From positions 5,267,241 through 5,331,240 of the forward strand of contig NZ_JAUSQZ010000001.1 of NCBI RefSeq assembly GCF_030811555.1: 64,000 nucleotides of DNA, written 5' to 3'. Of this stretch, positions 48,936-57,465 are shown one piece after another. The stretch comes from Kineosporia succinea. Lineage in GTDB: Bacteria; Actinomycetota; Actinomycetes; Actinomycetales; Kineosporiaceae. Each line of letters opens with the position of its first letter. Position 1 is the stretch's first letter. The translations under genes were made by a program, and so were the position numbers. The notes beneath the pieces are model-generated. The model was given only the letters and a program-made list of their open reading frames with translations. It made no database searches and was not told where the DNA came from.

Positions 48936-51131
48936 ATGGCCCGGAAACGAGCCGTGGCGCTGATCGCCGCGGCGCTCGCCCTCCCGCTCGGCGCCCTGGC
49001 GTCACCCGCCCGGGCCGCGGTGACGCCGGTGGGTCCGGACGCGGTCATGGGCTCCTCGGCGCCGCTCCTCATCGACGGTGAGAAGGCGCCCACGCCAGAG
49101 CGTTACCGCCCGGCGGCCGAGGCCCGGAAGGCCGGGGCGGCCGGGACTCCCGAGGTCGGCACGGTGCGCCAGTGGCTCGCCGACGACGAGACGGCCGGCT
49201 TCTACCGCAAGGACTTCACGCTGCGCGGCGTGGGCGACCACATCGAGGTCTGGGTCGCGAACGACCTGGCGTTCCCGGAGGGCGACTGCCGCAACGCCGT
49301 GCCGGGCACCACGAGTGTCAGCGACGCCCAGGTGGCCGGGCTGGTGCACGAGTTCGACACCAACATCTACCCGGAGGAGACCGCCGCGTTCTCGACGCCA
49401 CCCGCCCGGGACGGCTCGAACGCCCTGCTGGGCCCGGACGACGACGGCAACGGCGGGGTGTTCACCGGCGCCGGCGAGAAGACCGTCACCCTGGTCGACA
49501 ACATCCGCGACGACAACTTCTACGTCGGCCCGAGCGTCACCGGTTTCGTCGGGGGCTTCTTCGTCCCGTTCCTCAACGAGCAGTTCGACCGGAACGTGAT
49601 GACGATCGACGCGTTCGACTGGACGCACCGCACCACCGCGAACCCGCCGGACGCGGCCACCCCGGACCTGTGCACCAGCCGCCCGGCCCGGCCCCGGCTC
49701 TACGAGGGCATTTTCGCGCACGAGTGGCAGCACCTGCTGCACTACTACAACGACCCGTTCGAGACGGTGTGGGTCGACGAGGGCCTGGCCGACTACGCGA
49801 TGGCCCTGACCGGGTACAGCAACTCGACCGCGACCGTGAACCAGCGCGGCCACGACAACCACCTCATCTGTTACCAGGGCTGGGGTCCGGTGCAGACGCC
49901 GTACAACCCGAACCCCCGGGACTGCGGCGGTCCGCAGAACTCGCTGAATCTCTGGGGCGAGGACACCGGCAACGCCGCGTCGATCGTGGCCGACTACGGG
50001 CACCCGTACGCGCTGATGCTCTACCTGCGTGACCACTACGGCCCGCAGGCCATCTCGGAGCTGCACCGCGACGGCGATCACCAGGGCCTGGCCGCGATCA
50101 AGGCGGTGCTCGGGAGCGGAGGCGACCTCTACGGGGTGCTGCACGACTTCCAGTCGTCGATCCTGCTCGACGCCTTCCTCGACGCCTCGAGGAAGTCCCG
50201 CGTCGAGGGGGTGGCCAAGGAGCGGGTCACCAGCGCGAGCATGACCGCCTCGGTGAACCTCGGCAACCCGCAGTCGTACGCCGATCCCGGGGCGGCCCCG
50301 AACGGCGCCGACTACGTCCGGCTGACGCGCGGGGGCGCCGAGCTCCGCGGAAAGGACCTGGACGAGCTGGTCTTCCGGGGTGCGAGGACCCTGCCGGTCG
50401 CGCCGCTGGCCTGGACGATCGTGAACGACGACCCGGACCGTCCGGGCGATCCGGTGCTGTTCTCGGGCGACGGCGACAACATCGACGCGGCCCTGGTCAC
50501 CGCGGTCACGGTGCCGGCCGCCGACCCGACGCTGCGGTTCCGGGCCAAGTACGGTGCCGAGGCGACCTACGACTACGGCTACGTGAGTGTCTCGACCGAC
50601 GGCGGAAAGACCTACGGGGAGCCGATTCCGGGCAGCGGCACGGTGGACGACGGGCCGCTGGGTCCCGGGCTGAACGGCACCACCGAGGGTTTCGAGCCGC
50701 AGGAGTACGACCTGTCCGCCTATGCGGGCCGCACGATCCTGGTCAGCATCCGGTACGTGAGTGACGGCGGGGTCAACGAGGGCGGCCTGCTCGTCGACGA
50801 CGTGTCGGTCGGCGCGAGGGTGGTCAGCGACGGGTCGAGCCTGGAGCCGTTCGACTCGCCGACCGAGATCGCGCCGGTGGCCGTGCACCACTGGAACCTG
50901 CGGCTGGTCGGGTTCGACGACCGCAAGAACCGCGCCTACCAGGTCACGTTCGACGGCCGTCCGTCGGTCGACCTGGGCCGCCGCAGTGCCGAGATCCGGG
51001 AACTGCGCAAGGCCGACCGGGTGGTGGCGATCGTCGCCTACGACGAGCCGACCGGCGACGTGCAGCAGTACGCGCCCTATTCGCTGACGGTCAACGGGGC
51101 GCTCCAGCCCGGTGGTGGCCCGCAGGGCTGA
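48936..51131 (+). CDS. Secreted zinc metallopeptidase, copy 2 (immune-inhibitor-A/M6-like)
   Basis: Paralogue of the preceding gene, 731 residues, co-linear over the whole length. Signal peptide about 1-28; HEWQH at 262-266; third ligand Glu282 in DEGLADY (the family Asn is Asp here). Differences concentrate in the N-terminal propeptide-like part and the tail, where copy 1 is lysine-rich and copy 2 arginine-rich (DLGRRSAEIRELRKADR). GC content seems higher than copy 1 at third positions. The two copies may differ in substrate or regulation. Confidence 0.88.
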   Translation: MARKRAVALIAAALALPLGALASPARAAVTPVGPDAVMGSSAPLLIDGEKAPTPERYRPAAEARKAGAAGTPEVGTVRQWLADDETAGFYRKDFTLRGVGDHIEVWVANDLAFPEGDCRNAVPGTTSVSDAQVAGLVHEFDTNIYPEETAAFSTPPARDGSNALLGPDDDGNGGVFTGAGEKTVTLVDNIRDDNFYVGPSVTGFVGGFFVPFLNEQFDRNVMTIDAFDWTHRTTANPPDAATPDLCTSRPARPRLYEGIFAHEWQHLLHYYNDPFETVWVDEGLADYAMALTGYSNSTATVNQRGHDNHLICYQGWGPVQTPYNPNPRDCGGPQNSLNLWGEDTGNAASIVADYGHPYALMLYLRDHYGPQAISELHRDGDHQGLAAIKAVLGSGGDLYGVLHDFQSSILLDAFLDASRKSRVEGVAKERVTSASMTASVNLGNPQSYADPGAAPNGADYVRLTRGGAELRGKDLDELVFRGARTLPVAPLAWTIVNDDPDRPGDPVLFSGDGDNIDAALVTAVTVPAADPTLRFRAKYGAEATYDYGYVSVSTDGGKTYGEPIPGSGTVDDGPLGPGLNGTTEGFEPQEYDLSAYAGRTILVSIRYVSDGGVNEGGLLVDDVSVGARVVSDGSSLEPFDSPTEIAPVAVHHWNLRLVGFDDRKNRAYQVTFDGRPSVDLGRRSAEIRELRKADRVVAIVAYDEPTGDVQQYAPYSLTVNGALQPGGGPQG

Positions 51132-51143
51132 CGACAGGGGACG

Positions 51144-51176
51144 ACGGTGCCCGCCGTCGGGGACGGCGGGCACCGT
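51144..51176. terminator. Bidirectional terminator hairpin between peptidase copy 2 and rel
   Basis: A 15-bp perfect stem (ACGGTGCCCGCCGTC with GACGGCGGGCACCGT) around a 3-nt loop. It lies in the 49-bp gap between the converging stop codons and can serve both transcripts. It matches the stem after peptidase copy 1. Confidence 0.8.
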
Positions 51177-51180
51177 CGCG

Positions 51181-53436
51181 TCAGCGCACCAGGGCCGAGC
51201 GCACCCCCGGCAGTTCCCGCAGCCGGGTGACCAGTTCGGCCCGGCTGGTGTGGTGCACCACCTCGTACGACTGGTGCCCGGCGCCGTCCTCGCCGATGTA
51301 CGACGACGACGCCTCGATGTCGCAGTCGGCGCCGGCGAGCGCCACGGTCACCCGGGCCACCATGCCCGGCGTGTTCTCGCAGACCAGGTCGATCATCGAC
51401 AGGTGCGAGCCGGCCCGCACCCAGGCCAGGCGGGCGTTGCGGGCGGGGTCCTTGGCCAGGGACGCCAGGGCCTGCGGGCAGTCGGACGCGTGCACGACGA
51501 TGCCCCGGGTGCGCGAGAGCACGCCCAGCAGACCGCGTCCCGGCACCGCGTGGCAGCAGCCCGGCCAGGTCAGGGTGACACCGGTCAGGCCCGGGGCGGT
51601 CACGTGCAGGAGCGGCACCCCGGCGGGCGTGGGAGCCGGTCCGGGCGGGGTCTCGTCGTCGGCGGGAGCGCTGCGCGGCGCCGGGGTGGACGGCGCGGTG
51701 GCCGGTGCCGACGACACGGAGGACGCGGAGGACGCCAGCGCCTCGGCCAGCGTCTCCAGCTCGATCCGGCCGGCGCCGACCTCCTCGGCCAGGGCCTCCA
51801 GCGAGTCCAGCCCGGTCGCCCGCAGCAGCGCGGACTCGGCCTGGGCCCGGGGCAGCACCCGCTTGCGCGAGAGCAGCTGCACCAGAGCGGCTTCGCCGCT
51901 GGCCCGGTCGCTGTCGCGGCGCTGCCGGGTGTGCCAGGCGCGGATGCGCTGCCGGGCCCGGGCCGTCACGGTCCACTCCAGCCAGTCCAGCGACGGGCCG
52001 GTGGTGCGGCGGGTGATGATCTCGACCGTGTTGCCGCTGATCAGGCGGGTGCTCAGCGGCACCAGGGCGCCGTTGACCCGGGCTCCGGAGACCCGGTCGC
52101 CGATCTGCGAGTGCACCGCGTAGGCGAAGTCGACCACCGACGAGCCGGCCGGCAGCGAGATCACGTCACCGCGCGGGGTGAGCACCCAGATCTCCTCGGA
52201 ACGCAGTTCACCGGCGACGGCGGACAGGTACTCGGTGTCGTCGACGCTGTCGTCGTGCCAGTCGAGAACCCGCGACAGCCACTGCGGTTCGGTGCCGGTC
52301 TCGTGCTTGTAGGCGTGGTGGGCGGCGCTGCCGTTCTCGGCCGCGGTGTGCATCTCGTGGGTGCGCACCTGCACCTCGACCATGCGGCCGTTGAGCAGCA
52401 CGGTGGTGTGGAGGGAGCGGTAGGCGTTGAACTTCGGGCGCGCGATGTAGTCCTTGAACCGGTCGGGCACCGGCTCCCACAGGGCGTGCACCAGGCCGAG
52501 CACCCGGTAGCAGTCCTCCACGTCGTCGACGAGCACCCGCACGCCGATCAGGTCGTGCAGGCTCTCCAGGTCGCGGCCGGAGACGTGGGTCTTGCGGTAG
52601 ATGCTCCACAGGTGCTTGATCCGGCCGGTGATCTGGTGCCGGTGGCGACCGGTCGATCCGTCGGTGGCGTTGAGGTGCGCGTCGAGCGCCGTCATCGCCT
52701 CCTGCAGGGTGTCCTCCAGGTGAGGACGGTTCACCAGCTCGGCGCGCAGTTCCAGGTACTCGTCGGGCAGCGCAACCGCGAACGCCCGGTCCTCGAGTTC
52801 GGCCTTCATCAGGGCGAATCCGAGACGGTGGGCGAGCGGGCCGTGGATGGCCAGCGACTCCCGGCCGATCCGGGCGGCCTTCGCCGAGGGGAGCGACCCG
52901 ATCGTGCGCAGGTTGTGCAGCCGGTCGGCCAGCTTGATGGTGACCACCCGGGGATCGGCCGCCAGAGCCACGAACAGCTTGCGCAGCCGTTCGGCCTCGG
53001 TGCGGTCGGGGTGGTCGCCGCGCACGGCCGCGACCTTGGTGGCGCCGTCGACCAGGACGGCGACCTGCGGGCCGAACTCCTCCCGCACGTCCTCCAGGGT
53101 CACCGAGGTGTCCTCGACGGTGTCGTGCAGCACCGCGCCGATCACCGTGACCGGCTGGGCCCCGAGCCCGGCCACGATCGTGGCCACGGCCAGCGGGTGG
53201 GTGATGTAGGGCTCGCCGCTGCGCCGGAACTGCCCGGTGTGCGCGAGGATCCCGTAGCGGACGGCCTTGGTCAGCTCGGCGCGGGCCGTTTCGTCCCAGT
53301 GCGCGACGGCCTGGTCCAGGTCGGCGACGGCGGCGGTGACAAAGGCGTCGCCCGACCCGATTTCTGAACCCACCCGGGTCCGATCGGCACGCACGCCGGG
53401 CGGGTGAAGTTTTCTCTCTCCCGGATCGTCAGGCAC
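51181..53436 (-). CDS. rel: Bifunctional (p)ppGpp synthetase/hydrolase (RelA/SpoT family)
   Basis: Stringent-response enzyme of about 751 residues. The HD hydrolase domain has HDTVEDTSVTLEDV (about 105-118). The synthetase domain has GRIKHLWSIYRKT and RFKDYIARPKFNAYRSLHTTV, with the RxKD motif of bifunctional Rel proteins. A TGS domain (about 415-475) follows, then a helical domain, a 40-residue Ala/Pro/Ser-rich linker and a C-terminal ACT domain (DLVCENTPGMVARVTVALAG). The GTG at 53436 has AAGGAA upstream; an ATG at 53475 is the alternative. The usual apt/secD neighbours of actinobacterial rel are absent, so this could be a second paralogue. Confidence 0.92.
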   Translation of the reverse strand: MPDDPGERKLHPPGVRADRTRVGSEIGSGDAFVTAAVADLDQAVAHWDETARAELTKAVRYGILAHTGQFRRSGEPYITHPLAVATIVAGLGAQPVTVIGAVLHDTVEDTSVTLEDVREEFGPQVAVLVDGATKVAAVRGDHPDRTEAERLRKLFVALAADPRVVTIKLADRLHNLRTIGSLPSAKAARIGRESLAIHGPLAHRLGFALMKAELEDRAFAVALPDEYLELRAELVNRPHLEDTLQEAMTALDAHLNATDGSTGRHRHQITGRIKHLWSIYRKTHVSGRDLESLHDLIGVRVLVDDVEDCYRVLGLVHALWEPVPDRFKDYIARPKFNAYRSLHTTVLLNGRMVEVQVRTHEMHTAAENGSAAHHAYKHETGTEPQWLSRVLDWHDDSVDDTEYLSAVAGELRSEEIWVLTPRGDVISLPAGSSVVDFAYAVHSQIGDRVSGARVNGALVPLSTRLISGNTVEIITRRTTGPSLDWLEWTVTARARQRIRAWHTRQRRDSDRASGEAALVQLLSRKRVLPRAQAESALLRATGLDSLEALAEEVGAGRIELETLAEALASSASSVSSAPATAPSTPAPRSAPADDETPPGPAPTPAGVPLLHVTAPGLTGVTLTWPGCCHAVPGRGLLGVLSRTRGIVVHASDCPQALASLAKDPARNARLAWVRAGSHLSMIDLVCENTPGMVARVTVALAGADCDIEASSSYIGEDGAGHQSYEVVHHTSRAELVTRLRELPGVRSALVR

Positions 53437-53478
53437 CAGTGATCGTTTCCTTACCGTGCAGAGGCGCGGCGCCATGGG

Positions 53479-54183
53479 TCAGGCGTGACCCCGGACGGTG
53501 AGCCACGGGCCGACGTAGCGGTTGATCGTGTCCTCGCCCGGGACGTAGAGGCGGTACTTCGGCACCAGCTTCGACTTCGGCCAGACCGCGGAGAGGCTGT
53601 CGCAGCCCCGGGAGCCGGTGGTCAGGGCGGGCGAGGTCTCGATCTTGGTCTTGCCGACCTGCACCTGCAGCTTGTAGTCGACGTACCGCGGCCCGGGGAT
53701 GCACGTCCGGAACGTGACCTTCTGGCCGTACCTGGGGGTGCGGTCGGAGATCTTCAGCGTGCCCGTGCGCCGGGCCTTGGCGATCGTGTAGGTGCCACTG
53801 AAGGACGCGGTGGACTCGGTGTCGCTGTCCCCGGTGCGGTAGGTGAGGGTGGAGGTCCAGTGGAACCGGCCGACGCCCTCGAGTGTGGGGCAGTGCTGCA
53901 GGGTGCCCGTGGCCGGGGCGTCGGTGCTGCCGGAGGAGTAGCCGCTGCCCGTGGTCTCGTCGACCTCGGTGGTCGCGTCCCAGGACGTGGCCCCGGCCGG
54001 CGGCCGGATCGTCGTGCGGAGCTGGATGCACCCACCGCCCAGCTTGGCCGTGCCGTTCGCGACCTTCACGCTCGCGCCGGTGGCGTCGGCCGCCCGCACC
54101 GGGCCCGCCCCGGCCACCCCGCCGACGGCCAGCCCGACGGAAGCCAGCACCGCGACGGATGCCCTGGTCAGTGCCCGGATCAT
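53479..54183 (-). CDS. Secreted protein of unknown function
   Basis: Protein of 234 residues with a Sec signal peptide (about 1-32, ending GPVRAAD). The mature part is Thr/Ser/Gly-rich with about four cysteines and repeated beta-type patterns (GTLQHCPTLEG, SGTYTIAKARRTGTLKISD, PKSKLVPKYRLYVPGED), suggesting one or two beta-sandwich domains. No family was recognised. The ATG at 54183 has GGGAAGG upstream. Upstream of rel on the same strand; any operon link is doubtful. Confidence 0.75.
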   Translation of the reverse strand: MIRALTRASVAVLASVGLAVGGVAGAGPVRAADATGASVKVANGTAKLGGGCIQLRTTIRPPAGATSWDATTEVDETTGSGYSSGSTDAPATGTLQHCPTLEGVGRFHWTSTLTYRTGDSDTESTASFSGTYTIAKARRTGTLKISDRTPRYGQKVTFRTCIPGPRYVDYKLQVQVGKTKIETSPALTTGSRGCDSLSAVWPKSKLVPKYRLYVPGEDTINRYVGPWLTVRGHA

Positions 54184-54353
54184 GGTCAGCCTTCCCGCAT
54201 TCCAAAATGACACCGCTCAGTGTCAGGGTGGCGGGGAGATCGAATCGCCGGTCGAGTTCCCCCGGCGCGAAGAATGAGGGATAAGGCCGAGGCGAGCGCC
54301 CTCTGATCGGCTGATGGCGATCAGGAGCCGGGATGGTGTGCCCGGCCATCGCG

Positions 54354-54731
54354 TCAGGCGACGTGAGAGGCGTCCTCAAGACGACCGGGCTGGGGCGTGA
54401 GCTGCTGCATGGTCGCCAGCACGACGCGTCCCCGGGCCGTGAGCGAGTAGCGGACCGAGACCGGCACGGTCGGGGTGACCACCCGCGCGACCAGGCCGTG
54501 GTGCTCCAGCTCACGCAGCCGCGCCGAGAGCATGCGGGCGGAGATGCCGGTGACGATGCCCTCGATCTGCCCGAAACGGTCGGCGCCGCGGCTGAGGGCG
54601 AGCAGCACGCCCCCGGTCCAGCGCTTGCTGAACACGGCGGTGATCTCGGCCAGCGAGGAACGGTCGCAGGCCTCGTCGTCGATCGGGGGACCGAAAGGAG
54701 TTTCCACCCACCCAAGGTAAGTCACTAACAT
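54354..54731 (-). CDS. HxlR-family transcriptional regulator
   Basis: Winged-helix regulator of 125 residues. The HxlR pattern is clear: ACDRSSLAEITAVFSKRWTGGVLLAL, RFGQIEGIVTGISARMLSARLRELEHHGLVARVV, then VRYSLTARGRVV. The cysteine at about residue 22 is at the position of redox- or aldehyde-sensing cysteines in many relatives. A GTG at 54707 is a possible alternative start. Divergent from the flavoprotein fusion across 36 bp, so it very likely controls that gene. Confidence 0.9.
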   Translation of the reverse strand: MLVTYLGWVETPFGPPIDDEACDRSSLAEITAVFSKRWTGGVLLALSRGADRFGQIEGIVTGISARMLSARLRELEHHGLVARVVTPTVPVSVRYSLTARGRVVLATMQQLTPQPGRLEDASHVA

Positions 54732-54767
54732 CGTGGTTGCCAGGCGCTCCGCCCGCAGCGAAAGCTG

Positions 54768-56999
54768 GTGCGCATGCCTGACTACGGCCACCCGATCCGG
54801 TTCGGGACCTTCATCACCCCCACGGCCGCGAACGCCTCCCGTCCCGGCGAGCTGGCCGTGCTCAGCGAGGAACTGGGCTTCGACCTGGTGACCTTCCAGG
54901 ACCATCCCTACCAGGCCGGGTTCCTCGACACCTGGACGCTGCTGACCTGGGTCGCGGCCCGCACCGAGCGCATCCACCTGTCCGGCAACGTGCTCAACCT
55001 GCCGCTGCGCCCGCCCGCCGTGCTCGCCCGATCGGCCGCCAGTCTCGATCTGCTCAGTGGCGGCCGGGTGAGTCTCGGCCTCGGGGCCGGGGCGTTCTGG
55101 GACGCGGTCGAGGGGATGGGCGGCCGGCGGCTCACGCCCGGTCAGGCGGTCGACGCGCTGTCCGAGGCCATCGACGTGATGCGGGGGATCTGGGACGCGG
55201 GGGAGAGGCGGCCGTTGCGGGTCGACGGTGAGTTCCACCGGGTGGACGGGGCCAAGCGGGGACCGGCGCCGGCCCACACGATCCCGGTGTGGATCGGCGC
55301 GTACAAGCCGCGCATGCTGCGCCTGACCGGGCGGCAGGGTGACGGCTGGCTGCCCTCGCTGCCGTACCTGAAGCCCGGAGACCTGGCGGCGGGCAACAAG
55401 ATTCTCGACGAGGAGGCCCGGGCCGCCGGGCGCGACCCGGCCGAGATCGTTCGCCTGCTGAACATCTCGCCGAACGAGACCGCCGACGACCTGGTGCGCC
55501 TGGCCCTCGAGGAGGGCGCGAGCACCTTCATCCTGGCCAGTGACGATCCGCGCGTGCTGCAGGCCTTCTCGGCGGACGTCGTGCCGGTGGTGCGCGAGCG
55601 GGTGGCTGCGGCCCGGTCGGCGAGCGGCGTGGCCGAGGTGGTGTCGGTGCGAACGGCGGCCCAGAAGGCCCGGCGGGCCGAGGGCATCGACTACGACGGG
55701 GTGCCGTCGTCGCTGGCCGAGCGGGCCGTCGAGCCCGCCGACCCGGCCTATGCGCGCTACCGCTCCGGGTATCTGCGGGGAGGTGCCCCGGGGCTCGTGC
55801 TGAGGCCGCAGTCGATCGAGCAGGTCTCCGACGCGGTGCTTTTCGCGAGCGCCCACCGGGACGTTCCGCTCGGTATCTTCAGCGCCGGGCACGGGCTGTC
55901 CGGGCGCTCGCTCAACCAGGGCGGTCTCGTCATCGACGTCGGCGCCCTCAATCGCGTCGAGATGGTGGACGCGGCGGGCGCTTTGGTACGGGTCGGTCCG
56001 GGTGCGCTCTGGGTGGACGTGGCCCGTGAACTCGCGCCGCACGGGCTGGCGATCACCAGTGGTGACTACGGTGGCGTCGGGGTCGGGGGTCTGGCCACGG
56101 CCGGTGGGGTGGGCTGGTTCGCCCGCGAGCACGGCCTGACCGTCGACCTGCTGCGCTCGGTCGACGTGGTGCTGGCCGACGGAACCGTGAAACACGCCTC
56201 GGAGCAGGAGAACCCGGACCTGTTCTGGGCGGTGCGCGGGGCCGGGGCCAACTTCGGGGTCGCGGTGTCGTTCACGTTCGAGGCCCGGCCGGTCGAGAAG
56301 GTGGCCTTCGCCCAGCTGGTCTTCGACGCCGCCGACGTGCCCGGTTTCCTGACGGCCTGGGGTGCGGCGATCGAGGCGGCCGACCGGCGCGTCACCGGGC
56401 AGGTCATCCTCGGCCCGCCGCGCGGTGGACGGCAGGTGGCCCAGGCGATGCTGCTGGTGAACTCCTCCGACCCGGACACGATCGTCGGGATCCTGCAGCC
56501 GATCGCCGACATCGCGCCGCTGCTCGACCAGTCCGTGGCCCTGACCACCTACGACGAGGTCATCGGGGCCTTCGTCAGCGACGCGCCGCAGCAGGCGCAG
56601 GGCGAGCCGCTCTCGCACTCCGGCAACATCGGGCACCTGACGCCGGCGTTCGGGCGCGAGGTCGAGGCGATGCTCGCGGCCGGGGGCTCGTACTTCTTCT
56701 CGGTGCGGGCGGTGGGTGGGGCGGTCGCCGACGTGCCCGCCGACGCCACGGCCTACGCCTGGCGGGACGCGAACTTCTCGGTGGCGGCGTTCGGTTCGGC
56801 CCCGGCCGGTTTCGACCGGTACTGGGACCGTCTGCTGCCGTACTTCGAGGGCCTGTACCTGAGCTTCGAGACCGGCACCGGCCCGGCGGCGCTGGAGCGG
56901 GCCTTCCCGCCGGCGCACCTGTCCCGGCTGCGGGAGCTGAAGCGCCGTTACGACCCGACCGGGCTATTCCGGGACAACTTCTTCGTCCCGCCGGCCTGA
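54768..56999 (+). CDS. Fusion of luciferase-like (LLM) and FAD-linked BBE-type oxidoreductases
   Basis: Protein of 743 residues with two flavin modules. Residues 1-295 form a luciferase-like monooxygenase barrel (GHPIRFGTFITPTA, LDLLSGGRVSLGLGAG, GPAPAHTIPVWIGAYKPRML), of the F420- or FMN-dependent kind. Residues 330-743 form a vanillyl-alcohol/berberine-bridge-type oxidase, with FSAGHGLSGRSLNQGGLVIDV (His for covalent FAD, about 372), GVGVGGLATAGGVGW, AVRGAGANFGVAVSF and the terminal KRRYDPTGLFRDNFFVP. The cysteine of bicovalent BBE enzymes is replaced (SGDYGGVGVGG), so FAD should be held by His only. Two redox steps on one substrate are likely. Start GTG 54768 or ATG 54774. Confidence 0.88.
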   Translation: MRMPDYGHPIRFGTFITPTAANASRPGELAVLSEELGFDLVTFQDHPYQAGFLDTWTLLTWVAARTERIHLSGNVLNLPLRPPAVLARSAASLDLLSGGRVSLGLGAGAFWDAVEGMGGRRLTPGQAVDALSEAIDVMRGIWDAGERRPLRVDGEFHRVDGAKRGPAPAHTIPVWIGAYKPRMLRLTGRQGDGWLPSLPYLKPGDLAAGNKILDEEARAAGRDPAEIVRLLNISPNETADDLVRLALEEGASTFILASDDPRVLQAFSADVVPVVRERVAAARSASGVAEVVSVRTAAQKARRAEGIDYDGVPSSLAERAVEPADPAYARYRSGYLRGGAPGLVLRPQSIEQVSDAVLFASAHRDVPLGIFSAGHGLSGRSLNQGGLVIDVGALNRVEMVDAAGALVRVGPGALWVDVARELAPHGLAITSGDYGGVGVGGLATAGGVGWFAREHGLTVDLLRSVDVVLADGTVKHASEQENPDLFWAVRGAGANFGVAVSFTFEARPVEKVAFAQLVFDAADVPGFLTAWGAAIEAADRRVTGQVILGPPRGGRQVAQAMLLVNSSDPDTIVGILQPIADIAPLLDQSVALTTYDEVIGAFVSDAPQQAQGEPLSHSGNIGHLTPAFGREVEAMLAAGGSYFFSVRAVGGAVADVPADATAYAWRDANFSVAAFGSAPAGFDRYWDRLLPYFEGLYLSFETGTGPAALERAFPPAHLSRLRELKRRYDPTGLFRDNFFVPPA

Positions 57000-57126
57000 A
57001 CCGGCTCGGGGCCGGCCGGGATCGGGAACCGTCGGGCAACGGCCCGGTCCAGGCCGCCCGGGGGCGGCGCCGCAGACTCCGGCCCAGTCACCGGCGCGGG
57101 CGGTGCTGCGCTGCCGGGAGACCTGA

Positions 57127-57453
57127 TCACATGGTCGGGCCGGTCCCGTTCGCCGCCCGACCGCCCCGCGAGACCACCCGCATCCCGACCGTGGCAGTCT
57201 CGCCGACGTCCATCGTCTGCGCCTTCTGCACCCACTTGCGCACCGGCAGCAGGTAGCCGCCCTCGCGGGGCCACAGCGAGGTCTCCCAGGAACTCGCGCC
57301 GATCGTCGCCTCGACCGGAACCATGCCCCACCCGTAGGTGACGTCGGCCGCGACCTCGCGCACCGCGTCCACCATCTCAGGGGGGATCGGCAGGAAGTAG
57401 TAGGGCGCCGGGCCGCGCCACTCGATCAGCTCGGCCTCGAAGCGGAAGTCCAC
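57127..57453 (-). CDS. DUF1905 protein
   Basis: Small protein of 108 residues with the DUF1905 pattern: FEAELIEWRGPAPYYFLPIPPEM at the start, YGWGMVPVEATIGASSWETSLWPREGGYLLPVRKWVQKA in the middle, and VGETATVGMRV near the end. It folds as a small beta-barrel in known structures; no biochemical role is established. GTG start at 57453, 12 bp after the GGDEF/EAL gene stop on the same strand, so it is probably co-transcribed with it. Confidence 0.87.
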   Translation of the reverse strand: MDFRFEAELIEWRGPAPYYFLPIPPEMVDAVREVAADVTYGWGMVPVEATIGASSWETSLWPREGGYLLPVRKWVQKAQTMDVGETATVGMRVVSRGGRAANGTGPTM

Positions 57454-57465
57454 GACGAGCAGTAT

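Noticed and set aside
54354-56918. An 854-codon open frame running through the flavoprotein fusion into the HxlR gene
   Set aside because: Only the final 125 codons match the HxlR family. The rest is the complement of the conserved fusion enzyme.
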